From NCBI GenBank assembly GCA_009760855.2, contig WPIO01000049.1, forward strand, positions 1-64,000: a stretch of DNA of 64,000 bases, read 5' to 3'. The notes under the pieces were generated by a model. It did not search any database. It was not told where the DNA came from and saw only the letters and a list, made by a program, of their open reading frames with translations. Both the position numbers and the translations under genes were made by a program. Shown one piece after another: positions 21,995 to 38,164 of this stretch. Position 1 is the stretch's first letter. Every line of letters starts with the position of its first letter. The DNA comes from Cristatella mucedo. Lineage: Eukaryota; Bryozoa; Phylactolaemata; Cristatellidae.

Positions 21995-22480
21995 ATTGTG
22001 AGTGGTTTATTACACATAGCACGAGAATCCCAAAGACGAGCGCTAAGCTGGACCACCGGTTATAGCAGGCCCGATGAGCACAAAGCCAGAGAGACGTAGA
22101 GCAGCAGTGCTTGAGAGAGATCGCACAGGGCGGTTCGAATATCAAGCGAGTGTACGGAGCCGGTAGTTTCGGCACCTGGCACTAAGCCGGGCTTTTCTGT
22201 CGGTAATTATTAATTCACCGACCCCTAGCAACAGCAACCGCATCTAGGCATGTATTTGAACGACTACAATGCAGCGAGAATAGGTAGGCACGATCGCGCC
22301 TAATAGGCAGGTTACTAACTTCCGGCGAACAGCCCCAAGCAGTAAGCAGTTAGATGTTCGTAGGCATGGAATTTCTTACACACTAAGGTCAAACAACAAG
22401 CAGATAAGCTTTAATCTGAGCTTAGCTGTGTCCGTCTCCATATTGGATATTCGCAAGAACTTCGATTTTCGGCGGAGAAT
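21995..22480 (+). repeat. Unknown dispersed repeat, copy 2
   Basis: Partner of 18573-19415 without the LINE-A interruption. A minus-strand open frame of 119 codons (21816-22175) overlaps it, but the matching frame in copy 1 is broken, so I do not call it a gene. Confidence 0.55.
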
Positions 22481-23844
22481 TTATTTTGCAACTAATAACA
22501 AAAGCTAGTAGAGCTTGGTGTAGGGAGGCTGCCGAGTAAAGTTTAAGAACGAGTGCTCGTGAAAGTCGTTTGCTTTTTCAAAAGATGGACACACTGCACA
22601 CGCAACCATCGCAAGGTCTAGTATAGAATACAGAGCCAGACAGCATACACAGATTCGCTTTTAATTTCATGAACCCAGTAACTGCTGTTCGGTTCTGCTG
22701 TCATCGGCATACCAAAGTGCGAAATTTCTGCTTTTAAGATTTGTCAGCCTTGCTCTGACCAAGGTACGCACAATGTAAATAAACCGGTACGATTCTCTGA
22801 AGTTTATAGTTTCATACTAGGCAAAGCAACTGATCAATTTGTTTTTGGTTTCGGACACAAGCAAGGAACGACAGCAAAGCGGATGCTTCTTTATTTTTAT
22901 GCTATACCCGAAACTGTATTGATTACCTTATTACTAATATCTAACGAAAAACCTTTTGCATATCCCCAATTGCTATTCTCTCATTTAGAAAGCTTCAGAA
23001 GCTCAGAAATTAGTCACCATAACCTAAACCATCTGCTTTCACAAAAAGGAAAGTAATTACCTTGATATTAATTTATTTAATCTAAGAACACTGCGTCTGT
23101 TGACGCATAATCAGTCAGAAAAGAACATACAGTTTTTAAATTATTAAATTTACTATTTACTTACTGTAAAGTCGCACAACAAATGATCATTCAAAGGGTT
23201 TTCACAATGGGTAGAGGCTCTAGATTTTCCACAATCGCCTAAATCCTTTACTGACATCCTGCTATGAAGTTATCTCGCAGAATCTCCACACTCATTTTCA
23301 CATCCTTTCATCGTCTTGCTCCAGTCCACCCATCCGATACGGCGACTCATTTTACTTCATCTTTTCATCATATAAGCACCGCTAATCCGTTTCTCGTGCC
23401 TCTGGGTTAGCCGAGTCTCAAACAAAAACTAATTTATTTTCGCAAATATAGGTTCACTTTCTATTTAAATAAAACAATATTCATTGTGACTGACAGCTTG
23501 ACATCTCCTATAGGGAAGATCTTAAAATGGTAGCCACAAATCTATATTCACAGCGAGCCTCAACTTAATAGTCCTCAACTTGGCCTAATCGGCTCAAAAA
23601 AGTGACATGTGCACCCGAAGCCGCTGCATGCGGTTGCTGCGTTTTACCATCACTAATCTGATCAAGAGCGTCTTTTCTATCTTAGGTGTAGTAAAGATAA
23701 CCGTACCAGGTTCATTACATGAGATAGAAAATGCAGTATTTTGGCTATACGGAATTTTCGTTTCTGCGATTCTATGAGAAGTAACATTCATTGTATTTAA
23801 GCTCAAACTTGCATATCATGGCAAGGTCCTTAGAATTCTTAACT
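22481..23844. other. Unassigned AT-rich sequence
   Basis: No gene, repeat or RNA recognised. Confidence 0.45.
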
Positions 23845-23998
23845 TGCTCCTCTAGCCGAGTGATTAGAGGTGCTAATGATGCAAGTAATCAGTGCGAGTG
23901 CTGCAGCAAGAAAGGAAATATTCTTAACAGTTCGCTGCAAGCTGGATAAATACTAACGGAGCCCTATAAAGCGGCCATATGAACGAGGCTGTTAAATT
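23845..23998 (+). mobile_element. Degraded SINE-2 candidate
   Basis: An A-box-like TAGCCGAGTGATTAGAGG starts it. The distal part (CTGCAGCAAG, then CTATAAAGCGG and GAACGAGGCTGTT) aligns with the SINE-2 copy at 45100-45236. The B box is poor. Confidence 0.4.
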
Positions 23999-24387
23999 GA
24001 CCATGCAGTGCCAAATTTTAAGTTTTCCTCATTCTGCTAATCCTTTCCGCCCTAAAAAAATAAAATATAGAGATATCTAATCTCTTCGATTGGCAACGTT
24101 GAAGCTTAAATTTAACAGTTATCTTTACAACGCTTAATTGAGCAGTTAGCTTCTTTTCGAAACTGATGACCTTGACTAGTCAGTAGCTGTGTATTCACAA
24201 CACTCATGCTGGAAATGCATAAAAGAAAATCCCGTTATAAGGATTACCTTTAAAAATGCCTGTAGATTAAAAGTACGCTGAATGGAAACAATGGTATTTT
24301 TGTTACCCAGTGAGGCTGGGCAGCTTTTTTAATCTATTCCACTTGACCTCACACTTGTATATTCCATCTGCTCTATTAATTGAGATC

Positions 24388-24771
24388 ATGTATGAAAGCG
24401 TATTGAAAACTGCAAATTATCTCCAGTATACATGCACATTGAGAGTAGTAGAAGAACTTGGCCAGCATGTCCAAACTTATTTCACTGATCTAAAGTTAGG
24501 ACGGTCGATTTTACCCTTTACACTATACCTTCGTTCGTGTGTGCGCGGCTTACTGTCATCTAAACTCGTTAATAATTGCAGCTGTAATGCCAATTTGGAG
24601 TGGTTTAAAACAACTCTAAATTATCTCCAGAAAATTAGTACACCATTTTTAATTTATTTATCGCGGCCTGGAAAACGAATGACATATCTTCTTGAAACCG
24701 TTAGATATACATGTGTGCCGATATACAATAAATTCACACCGGCTCCACAGTTATTAATCTTCAATAAATAG
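24388..24771 (+). CDS. Unidentified open frame (128 codons from ATG)
   Basis: The frame stays open from 24310, and the first ATG is at 24388. The product has no recognisable domain; it contains several Cys residues and ends near an AATAAA-like site. A 153-codon open run in AT-rich DNA is borderline for chance, so this could be an exon or noise. An AG at 24309-24310 could serve as an acceptor. Confidence 0.2.
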   Translation: MYESVLKTANYLQYTCTLRVVEELGQHVQTYFTDLKLGRSILPFTLYLRSCVRGLLSSKLVNNCSCNANLEWFKTTLNYLQKISTPFLIYLSRPGKRMTYLLETVRYTCVPIYNKFTPAPQLLIFNK

Positions 24772-25729
24772 ATGGCCTGAAGAAGCATGCTTTCAAGCAA
24801 GCGCTCAGCTCTGACGCTATTGCCTGGCTGTAAGAATTGTCCAGATGATTATATTGTCGAGGCTCAGAACTGCCACAGCGTTGATTACTTAGAATCACAT
24901 CATTCCACTTGAAAAGCCTTCAATGTGAAAATTAAGCCTCATTAATGAAACTAAGTCAGCCTAGCCATCGAATTAAGTCCAAGACAATAAATAAGGAATT
25001 TTGTTTTGGATTTGCGGGCGTTGAGAGATTTTCCTCGATTCTTTCGTCAGGTTTGCCGCACGACGTTGTGTTCAAATCAACGCCCGCAATAGTGCCATCT
25101 GAAACAATTATTTTCAAAGTCATTTGCGCGTCTTGTTTAATTTTTAATATAATACTTTATGAAGGTGCATGAAGCTGGGTACTTTCACCAGGTAGATATT
25201 TTCGTACAAATGTGCAAGAGAATTGACTAAAACCGGTTGCATCTTAATCTTATAGAACAGAGCTTAAAAGCGCTATAGTAACTTTCAATTTGTTTTAATG
25301 TTTGTTGTTTATTCCAGACTTCACAATAGGAACGATTATATTAGTGGTGAATTTTTAGATTCCCCTATATCTGATTTGTTTTTATGCACTAAAATCTATT
25401 GAAGGGAAGATGTGAGCTATATCAGCAAGGATTGTCTGCACAATTTTAATAAGTTTAAATAAAATTAAAAAAGTTCCTAGACAACCTGCGTAAATTCTAC
25501 AAGAAACTGGTACGTATTTAGCAAACGTGTTAATTTCATGTCAGTCTTCATTAAGTATGTGGTTTTTGGAGCGCTGGAGCGGTTACAGTCACGGTCTCCA
25601 GCGGATAATTAAAGGTAGAATTTAGAAAAAATATTATTCATATTTGGAAAGCTTACACAAGAAATTAAAAAACTTAGAAGACTGTTTACTGTGCTTTAAT
25701 AAACACAGCCAACTGTTCCATTCATTTGG
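24772..25729. other. Unassigned
   Basis: Nothing recognised. A 75-codon open frame near 24945 has no features. Confidence 0.4.
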
Positions 25730-25930
25730 GATATCCTTCCTAGACTTTTGTAACTTGCCATTAACAAGTTGGCCAATCTGTGAAATGTGACGCTCACACT
25801 TTGTTCAGAAAGATGCGGCTAGGTTGATCAGTCGTAAATTTTTTAAGATACAGCTCTCCATAAATTCTCATCTTCTTGCACTATCCTCCATCAAGCAGCG
25901 TATGATGTTTAAGGTTGTCTAAGCTAAATT
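25730..25930 (+). mobile_element. Diverged LINE fragment, not LINE-A proper
   Basis: It reads pieces of LDFCN, VQKDAARLIS and SIKQRMMFKVV. These are the C-terminal signatures of CR1/L2-group LINEs, but the sequence is too distant to join LINE-A. Confidence 0.5.
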
Positions 25931-26844
25931 TAGGTGTCTTCAATCTCTTTCTCATGCCTTAATATTGAAAACTTGAAAATCAGGCTTCGCCTCCTACCTT
26001 TAGCACTTCTGACTTGAGTTGCTTAGCAATGGCTGTGGAGCTAGCTCGCGACTAACGTCATCGCATTCTCTGACTTGACAAAATGTATTTAAAAAAAATC
26101 TTAAGAACCTACAGGTTCATCTCAGCATTCACGCCAGCCGACTACACGGCTACGTCGTCTTTTGTACTTACGTGTCATGACACTGCGCTCGTTGCCACTA
26201 AACGATGTGCCCACTTCCAAACCGGAGTATTTCACGTAAGATGATACAATATTTATTTCTCCTATAGCTATATGCATATATCCTATTTTGTATTGCTATT
26301 TCTTATCACTACGAGCCCTGTGATACAAATAGAGTCTTGTTATGCTATCAGTGGGAAGCTAGATAAGAACTGAAGCTTTACAAATATAAAGAACACGTAT
26401 GCGGTATGCAAAAACATAAATATTACATATTTATTTCAATACAATAACACGCATGAGTAAGCTTTTACTAAATTGTTGCCTTGCACTATTCTTAAAAAAG
26501 TCTTTTCTTCAGCGACGTAATGCATTTGAGGCCGGATGAGATGTCAAACCCGTGAGGGCTAACAAAGCAGCCGAAACGCGCAAAATTTCGCAAGAAAAGT
26601 GGTGCGCGTGCATATTTATTTTTTTAAGCTTGCATTCGATAAGAAGGTAAGTCTAAAAATCCTTTGACTAGGGTTGCGCTTACCTTAATGTCAAATCGGA
26701 TGGAACCGATAGAGAACCCGACTACCAGACACGGATGTCCTGCTACGAGCAAACCTTTGTAGACAGCTTTTACTAGACGCGCCGGTAAAGATGCTGGAGA
26801 CCAGGTGCACGCACATCATGGTAGACGCTCAGGTAGACGCTGCA
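25931..26844. other. Unassigned, with scattered LINE-like pieces
   Basis: Segments near 25985-26230 have weak LINE-A-like wording in order, but no stretch is convincing. No gene is seen. Confidence 0.35.
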
Positions 26845-27475
26845 CCCTTTTGCTGATCCTATCAAAGACATTGGCAAGTGTTGCGGCAGACCAGCTGACC
26901 CTTTACACTGAAAGTAAGTTCAAACTTGCAATGTAGGTTCCATTCGGATTCATAGCTAATCCCTTCAAACAGCCAGCATTGCTTTTTGCTTCAACCCCCT
27001 GCTCGCAAATGCAGACTTGGACGTAGTCTCGCTGCTTGTTTTTTTATCTCGATCTTCGGCAGCTTTGGATAGAGTTGATGCACAGATCCTTCTCGAGCGT
27101 CTTGCATCTCGCCTGGGCATCGCTGGCACTGTACTGAAATGGTCAGATCCTATCTCAGTGGGACACCCCAGTGTATTGATGTGAACCGAAGTTTATATCC
27201 TCTGAAGAACCACTACCGTGTAAAGTACCTAAGTACTGTGTGCTGGTCTACACCTTTTCATAGAGTTAACTTTCCCTCAAGCTGATGTGGTCGCCAAGCA
27301 CAATCTAGGCTTCCAAATCTATGCAGATAACACTCAGTTGTACCTTTTCTTTTATCCCTCCACGCCCTCCAGCATTTCGAATACTTTCAACTCATTTGCT
27401 GCATGTATTGCTGAAATTACCCACATGGGTGGCTGCAAGCTTATTCAAATTGAACGACAATAAAATAAAACTAAC
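26845..27475 (+). mobile_element. Old LINE-A reverse transcriptase fragment
   Basis: Broken frames read LSKTLA, ADQL, FGFIAN, then RLASRLGIAGT and a damaged ADNTQLY, in the order of the LINE-A RT palm. Stops and frameshifts are frequent. Confidence 0.75.
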
Positions 27476-27564
27476 CTAATAGTTATGGGCCAACTACTGT
27501 AATTTTTCACTCAGAAATTTTAAACTTATCACTCTAAATCGACTCAGTCAACATATCTATTTTT

Positions 27565-28058
27565 GTCGCTCACTTTTAGGTCCCTTCATTCTATGGCTCC
27601 AGCCTATCTGTCAGATATACTACCCCATCAGGCCAAGCATCGTACCACCCGCTTTTCGGAATCCAAGAGTCTAGAAATACCTCGTACAAACCTTAATTCC
27701 TTTGGAGACCGTGTATTTAGTTCATATGCTCCCAAAGCCTGGAACTCCCTCCCGACCTGCGTCAGAACATCCCCTGACCTGACCACATTTAAAAGGAACC
27801 TAAAAACACACCTATTTAGGACAGCATTTAGTGGGTCCCTGTGATTCGTCTTTGATGTGCTTATGCATGCTGACACTGTGCATGCTGCCACTAACCACAT
27901 TTGCATGCTGACCCTGTGCATGTCACCCCTAACCATATTATTCATTTCGTTTGTTTTTCAAGCAGGATTTTACTTACCATTCAATTGCATTTCACTTTAC
28001 AGCAAATGTAAAGCGCCTAGAGAGAGATTAAGTTCTCTGAGGGCGCTTTATCAAGTGA

Positions 28059-28087
<29 letters not shown>
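27565..28087 (+). mobile_element. Young LINE-A 3' end with intact C-terminal frame
   Basis: The C-terminal coding frame is open from about 27563 to the TGA near 27842 (LTFRSLHSMAPAYLSD to FRTAFSGSL). The 3' UTR, a perfect terminal hairpin and about ten ATT units follow. It closely matches 42999-43726 and 5148-5562. It is 5' truncated, so not autonomous. Confidence 0.9.
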
Positions 28088-28089
<2 letters not shown>

Positions 28090-28214
28090 CTCCTGTTGCA
28101 TCTACTCAAAACCTAGGTCTCCAATTCCCAAGTAACATTTCACTAGCCGAGACCTCACATTAGCTTCACAACCAAGTCTATTTAATTTCAGCTTCATTAC
28201 GCCGTTAAAATTCA

Positions 28215-28745
28215 GGCTTTCTTAGACAGGGATACTACATCTAAATTGGTTATCATTTGCTTGCGATATCCCGTCTCGACTTCTACAACTCACTGCTTGC
28301 TGGTGCATTCAGGAGCTTATTTGGCTTAAAACTCTGCAGTCAGGCTGTTCGCAAGCTTCGTAGCTACCACATCACCATACTGCTCGCCGACCTGCCCAGC
28401 TGCCAATCAAGCGCAGCTTTCGCTTCAAGGTTCTGTCACTCACTTTTAGCTTCCTTGATTCTCTGATTCCGGTCAATCTATTGGAACTAATCCCCTGCAG
28501 GTTTTGCATCGTACCACCAGCTGTTTTGAATCAAATCGTTTAGCAATACCTCGTCTCACTCATAGAATCACTTTGAGACCGTGCCTTTAGGTCATGTTCT
28601 CCCAAAGCCTGAAACTCACTTTCGAATGACATTACGGCATCCCATGACTATACATTTAAAAAGAAGCAACTAAGGCATTTGTTTATCACAGCACAGCATT
28701 GGCTAGAAAGCCGACTGTGCTCTACAAATTTATTATTACTACTAT
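28215..28745 (+). mobile_element. Older LINE-A 3' end
   Basis: Diverged C-terminal coding part (SRLDFYNSLLAG is readable), coding end, and a poor 3' UTR shortened before a TTATTATTACTACTA tail. Confidence 0.75.
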
Positions 28746-30314
28746 ATCAGCTACTAATATTATTGGCCAACTGGATTAGAAATAAGCTAAGCGTTGACAA
28801 GGCCCAAGAGATTTGATGTATCCCTTTGCGTAGGCTCATTGGCAGACGCTTTAACGGCATTTTACGTGGTATGCACTCAATATGACAGTATACTTCCACT
28901 ATACCCTGTGCAGAAGGAAGCCTGAAGCTGCGACTAGAGTCGCATGAGCGAATGAGATCGCGTCCATCGTGACTGGCGCTGCCTGAAGACAAGCTTAAAA
29001 TAATTACCTCAAGGTAAATAGAATGAGACTGCTCTCTACCTTCTCTGTACTTCCTTGGTATGTGATTGCAGAAAGCCGTTTCTGCAAAACTGCATAATCC
29101 AAATTCCTTACTGCATTGCATTTAGAAATACTTCATTATCCTCAGCCGTCTCATTAAGTGCCTCACAGTCAGAAGACGTCAAGGTTGGTCTCCATATGTA
29201 AACAGTACCAAAGCGCACCAAAATTCCAATATATAATATTGCCAGAGTCTTTTTGACGGCCTGAAAGAGGTTTTTAAAGTTCAGTCCAGTCAAATTAAAA
29301 AGAGACATTTCAGCTGAATTAGATGATCTTACTAGCATTTCAATAAAAGATCTTTAGTATGTTTTTTAGCTTTGCTTATTATAAAAACTTTGTAATGTAT
29401 GATGAGCTACGTAACCATCTTTGCTCTGTGGGAACAAGTTGTTTTTAAAGTCAGTCAAAATACTTGCACAAGCTTTACTACATATAATCATTAAGATTTG
29501 TTTAAGAATCCTAAGCCAATAATGACCAGCAACAGCTTCATCAAATATAGTGAAATAAAAATTATCCAACTATTTTATGATTGGCTTGAATATCACAACT
29601 AATTACGGGAGTTATTCGGCCGTATGAAGAACATGTTGTGGGGATAATTGAAAAATTGAATATGATATTGGCTAGGAATCTGACTCAGTCTCTTCCAGCA
29701 CTTATGGCGTTGCAATGTGTCATGAGCGGAAAGCTACGAAGAACAGAAGCGGCTGGAGGCTGGACAATTAGATGCAAAATCAATGCAGGTAGATCCTGCC
29801 CGCGCAATTGATACGATGGAACCAGATTGCCAAAAAAATATTTACTATCCCGAAAGCAGGTTAAAACTTTCGTTTACCGCTTCGTCAGATGCTTACCTCC
29901 AGCAATTGGGTTTCTAGGCACGTGTGAACCGATCCACCTATATAATCTGTGATGATTTTCTAGAAAACACTAACAACCTTACATTTTATTTTATATAATT
30001 GTGTCGCTAAAACAAGTCAGCGCTGATATAATCAAGCCGAAAAGTGTGTTCGTCCTAATCATGCATCTCAGACATGGCTTGAAATAGTGTCTTTTTTATT
30101 TCATCTCTGAAAGCTTACCAGAGAACTAATGTTTTCATTGACTGCAAGAGCTTCAGCGTCACTGAGCTTTAAACCACTTAAAATCTATTATGTAGGAGAA
30201 ATTCTAGTCTTTCCGTTGTTTTTTTACATATTTCTCATTTATGATAATTGACAGTTCGGTGTGCATTTTCTTAAACGTAGCTGTACATGAAAAAAATTGC
30301 TATGCAATTTACTT
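28746..30314. other. Unassigned; two minus-strand open runs of unknown meaning
   Basis: On the minus strand, 29569-29366 and 29338-29108 are open in the same frame (67 and 76 codons), separated by two stops. A third run (29121-28747, 124 codons) is in another frame. None has a recognisable domain and no phase-consistent splice joins them. They may be exons of an unknown gene or chance. Confidence 0.25.
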
Positions 30315-30691
30315 TTATTCGAAGGAATCATTCTGCGCCGACCCATTTGTATCTGCTGACTGCAATTAAAATGTACGCTACAAATTAGCCTTTAGCGTAA
30401 ATATTCAGGTAACTTACCGAAGCTGACGGATGATCATTACGAGTTTCTGGTATACCATCTAGCCATGATACTTTTGCAAGCACCTGCACGAAATTACAAG
30501 AAAATATGGGTTTATTCAAAATAAAAAAACTCGTAAGATACAAAAATGTAGACATATTTAACATGATGCTGTAAATAATCAGCAAAAATTGTCGTTAAAC
30601 CAAGGGGATGGCAACCTTGAATATGAATTGCGAATATTTATTTATTTATTACTACACGGTCGCAGATCAGTGAAAGAACGACCATTAAAAT
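30315..30691 (-). CDS. Unidentified candidate gene, last three exons
   Basis: Possible exons on the minus strand: 30691-30653 (hydrophobic, ILMVVLSLICDRV), 30483-30418 (VLAKVSWLDGIPETRN...), 30359-30315 (ends NDSFE then TAA). All are phase 0. The acceptors are good (TTTCGTGCAG and TTTTAATTGCAG), the middle donor is GTAAGT, and the last intron is 58 bases. The proposed protein end is a membrane helix followed by a polar, acidic Ser/Asn-rich tail. AATAAA overlaps the stop region. Upstream exons are not resolved, although a further possible exon sits near 30800-30845. No family recognised. Confidence 0.3.
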
Positions 30692-31624
30692 CTGCAGAAT
30701 CACCAGCCTAAAAACAAAAATTAAAGTAAACTTCATGCAAGATCAGTGCAGAAAAAATTTAAGTCGTACGTTTCAGAATAACGTTCATCCGAAAGCAAGC
30801 AAATATAAATGATTGGGCAAGCTTGCTATAAAAAAAAAACATGAAGGCATTTATTGCCATAGGTTGCGGAGACGTGTAGAGTTTCAAATAATAAATAATA
30901 GCTTTAAAAATTTCAAAAATTATTTTTCAAAAATTTGAGACAGCTCCTGCCTTACTTAGTGCTAATTTGTTCTACTCTTTCCCTGCACAGTGCTATATTG
31001 CCCATGCTCATTATTCTATATGTAAAGGATCTTTCTGTGAGATAGATCTATATTTTAACGTCTCGATCACTAAAATATTAAACCATACGATGCAAAAAAA
31101 CATTTGCTATGCCGATATAAAAAAAGAAAAAGGTAAAGTTTAGCGAGGGCGCTATATAGAAGTATTACATTATGAAGACGGAGGAACTTAAGCAGCTAGA
31201 CGATTACCGTAGTCGTTTTATAAAATCGCTGTGGCGGCTCATAAACTAATTTTAGTTTGTATTAGTCTTTATTATTTATTTGCTTATTCTTTATGCTATC
31301 TTAATTAGTCTTTCGCTATAAACACACAGCACATGTTATCAGTGCTTTTCTCTGGATGCACCTTCGCAATAATAATAATAACATTAATAGGTTCTTTAAA
31401 AGCACCCTATGATAACGCAATCAAAATCTGTATTTTTTCCAACTCACTGCAAGAGAATCAACATCCAAAGATTAGTGACATACAGGACATCAAGCATGGC
31501 AATGCAAACAAGTACCATGATTAGGCCAGTATCTTAAGGCAAACCAAGATAATGTTGGCAATCGGCTAGTAAGATCTGAGGCTAGGAACACTACTTGAAT
31601 CATTGACAAAAATGTCTGAGCAAA
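30692..31624. other. Unassigned AT-rich sequence
   Basis: Apart from possible upstream exons of the minus-strand candidate gene, nothing is recognised. Confidence 0.35.
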
Positions 31625-31719
31625 ACAAGCTTGAAAAAAACAGGACACGTTCGCTGGGGCCCGCGAAAACCCGACCGCAACACTTGCGTCTTGAGCTGAG
31701 AATTAAAGGTTGCAACGTC

Positions 31720-31761
<42 letters not shown>

Positions 31762-31895
31762 GACGTATATATGTATATATATATATATATATAATGACAT
31801 ATATATGTATATATATATATATATATAATGACGTATATATGTATATATATATATATATATATATAATGACGTATATATATATAATGACGTATATA

Positions 31896-31930
<35 letters not shown>

Positions 31931-32045
31931 GCTTCCAGCTGTGGTACCTACGTGCAATGACGTTGCAACCTTTAAGTCTCAGCTCAAGACGCAAGTGTTG
32001 CGGTCGGGTTTTCGCGGGCCCCAGCGAACGTGTCCTGTTTTTTAT
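31625..32045. repeat. Large inverted repeat around an AT minisatellite
   Basis: The left arm (about 31630-31722) and right arm (about 31957-32043) are inverted complements with only one or two differences over roughly 88 bases. Each arm reads outward as VATF[13 protein letters not shown], the C-terminal signature of a CR1/L2-type LINE. Between them lies about 230 bp of TA repeats punctuated by ATGACGTATATATG units of 25-58 bases. The structure looks like two head-to-head LINE 3' fragments and could extrude a long cruciform. Confidence 0.8.
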
Positions 32046-32071
32046 ATGTATGTTATATATATATATGTATG

Positions 32072-32107
<36 letters not shown>

Positions 32108-32112
32108 CTCTC
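32046..32112. repeat. AT/TATG microsatellite, then (TC)n
   Basis: ATGTATGTTATATATA units, a pure TA run and a short TCTCTC run. It probably represents the tail of the right-arm LINE fragment. Confidence 0.8.
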
Positions 32113-32529
32113 TCAAGAGATAGAACTTCGAGAGATAGAACTGCTGCATTTTTCAGGTGACGCTAAATCCAAATCTTGAGAATTCAATTCTTGCATGAGA
32201 GAAATTTGTAATGAAATCACTTCTTTCCTAATTTGATGCGAATTCAAAAAGATTATGTAGGAATTTATAATCCTCGCCCAGCCCACTTCAATGTTATACC
32301 CCCCTAAACTTCAATCCCACCCTGTGCCCAAGCTGAGCCGCAACTGCCTACGCTTTTTAAGTGAGCCTAAGCTGCGCCTGAACAACTCAAGATTTGCACG
32401 TCCTTCTCACGTCAAGATTCCCTGCCATGCCTTTACTCCTCTATATCTACGATTAGGAAATGCCTTTCACGGCCGCTCGCTAAAGGTTTAGCTAGCTTCT
32501 TAGTTTGTTTATGTGCTAAACAAAACTTT

Positions 32530-32651
32530 AATGCAATGTAATGTAATGTTATGTATTTCTGTCTGCAACTCCACAAAGCCATAAGGACTACGTGGGTGTT
32601 ACGCAGGAGAGTTTCGTATAGTGCACTCACTGCCTAGGCAGCCTTTGGTAT
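32530..32651 (-). mobile_element. LINE-B 3' end (short)
   Basis: ATGCAATGTAATGTAATG is the inverted ACATT-type tail. The following sequence (CTCCACAAAGCCATAAGGAC, ACGCAGGAGAGTTTCGTATA) is the reverse complement of the LINE-B 3' end at 57870-57958. Confidence 0.8.
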
Positions 32652-32890
32652 GCATTAAAAAGAACTTAAAAACACCTATTTAGTACAGCATTTAGTGGGT
32701 CTCTGTGATGCGTCCTTCATGTGCTTATGCGTGCTAACACTAACCACATTTGCATGCTGACCCTGTGCATGTCACCCCTAACCGTTATTCATTTTTTTGT
32801 TTATCAAGCCATTCAATTGCATTTCCTTTCGCAGCAAATGTAAAGTGCCTAGAGAGAGATGTTCTCTGAGGGCGCTTTATCAAGTGCATT
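32652..32890 (+). mobile_element. LINE-A 3' end
   Basis: Coding tail end, a 3' UTR with one GCATGC unit missing, and a terminal hairpin whose loop is shortened by about seven bases. It abuts the inverted LINE-B end. Confidence 0.85.
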
Positions 32891-34012
32891 GTTATAATTA
32901 CTATGTCCCACGTTGATATATAATTGATAAGGAAGTTTCAAACGAATGATATGCATTTTCTCAGGCTTTCAGTTTCAAAATCAAATAAGTTGACCAAATA
33001 AGTCATGCTTTGTATGTGGTCATTCTTACAGCCCCATTCCGACACACATGCCAGGTACCTTTCGATGGCTGCACTGTTAGACATGCGCCATGATGCCTTC
33101 AAGCTCTTAGGCCAAGTATTAATACTTGTACTTGTAAGTGTATGCCCAGACTGAGGCCAACTCATGTGCTTAAAACATGAACAGTTCAAATGGGAGTAAA
33201 AGGACATTTGTCCTAGCCTCGTAAAACCTAGGTCACGATGAAGGTATGTTAGGTGAGGTTCAAACTGTAGGCACTTTTCGCAAAGCCGTTCAAAAATTGT
33301 TTTTATAGGGCAGTAGTAAAATATATGTACTTACCTCCTGAGCATCATCCACCGTAAACAGTGCGTGATTGTACGACAATCGTGTTATGTTACTTTGGCC
33401 TGAATCCACTTGTGCTTTTAAAGCTGGAGCTATCGCATACCTTTTTTATTCTGTTTGCCCAGCACCCAACTCCCAGGCACTTTTTGGATCAGACAAGTCC
33501 AATAACGGTCAATGTCCTCCGTCCCAGGTAAGTTTAATCAATCGGAGTCCTACCGAGAAAAGTGACAATGCCTAACAATGCCTAAGTGCAGACAGAGGAC
33601 ATTACATTGACTGCTAATACCAAGCAAGTCTCATATTGTTATGCCTAATCTGCCAAATACACTTTTAATGACATTGCAGTTATATGTAGAGATGCTGATG
33701 ACAAACGAAAGCAAATCCAACAAAACCAAAGAAAGGTCACAATATTTATTAGGGCAACATATTCCAGAATAAGAGGAACACTGCCACAATCACAAGCTGC
33801 TAATAACTAAGCAGCCAATAACGTGCCACCAACTCTTCCTCTCTCACTCTCTCATATGTCTATATATATATAAAGCGATAATGCCCCATAAAAAAGACAG
33901 TATGCGATAGTGCTATCCCGTCAGAGCAATCATCATGCAACTTACACAAGACAATCCGTAGCAGCTCTCACTCCTAGGCTTAATATGATAAACTCTTATA
34001 TTCGTGCACGTC
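32891..34012. other. Downstream of EIF4A; unassigned
   Basis: No second gene is recognised. The region probably contains the EIF4A 3' UTR at its right edge. A short TATATATATAAA repeat lies near 33863. Confidence 0.4.
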
Positions 34013-37736
<3,724 letters not shown>

Positions 37737-38164
37737 ACTCACAACGCTTTGCAGCTGGGGCCGATCCGGCCAACAATGGCCGATGCAACGTTAGCTATCA
37801 GCTATTACATGCGTTTTAACTTTAAAAAGTGGTTAAAAATCCATAAAACAATTCTTTATTTTAAAATGTCTAGAAAAAGATATATCTTAGTACGAAGATC
37901 GTGTTTAACCTTACTTCCGCCAGAGACCACACCTTAGCAACTCCTTCCCTCGTGACTAGTTTAGCGAACTGGAGCCGAAGCTGCTAACTATTCGCGTTGC
38001 ACCCCAAAAATCAGAAAATATCCAGTCCCACATAAGACGCCTAGGTTTTCGTTACACTTTAGCGTAATTACTGCAACCTAATCAAATTTTGTAAGCTCGA
38101 GCGGGCTATCGCCCGCTGTTCTGCGGTAGAACTTATACCCGTCCGAATTACTTCTAATCAGGCT
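37737..38164. promoter_or_regulatory. Upstream region of EIF4A
   Basis: The 5' leader and promoter should lie here for the minus-strand gene. Seen: a GGCCA/TGGCC inverted repeat with a 4-base loop near 37770, and an AGCGGGC/GCCCGCT hairpin near 38100. No TATA box is evident at a sensible distance. Which elements matter is unknown. Confidence 0.35.

Noticed and set aside
31566-32160. Several Ile/Tyr-rich open frames
   Set aside because: They translate TA repeats. Only the LINE-type C-terminal signature in the flanking arms is meaningful.
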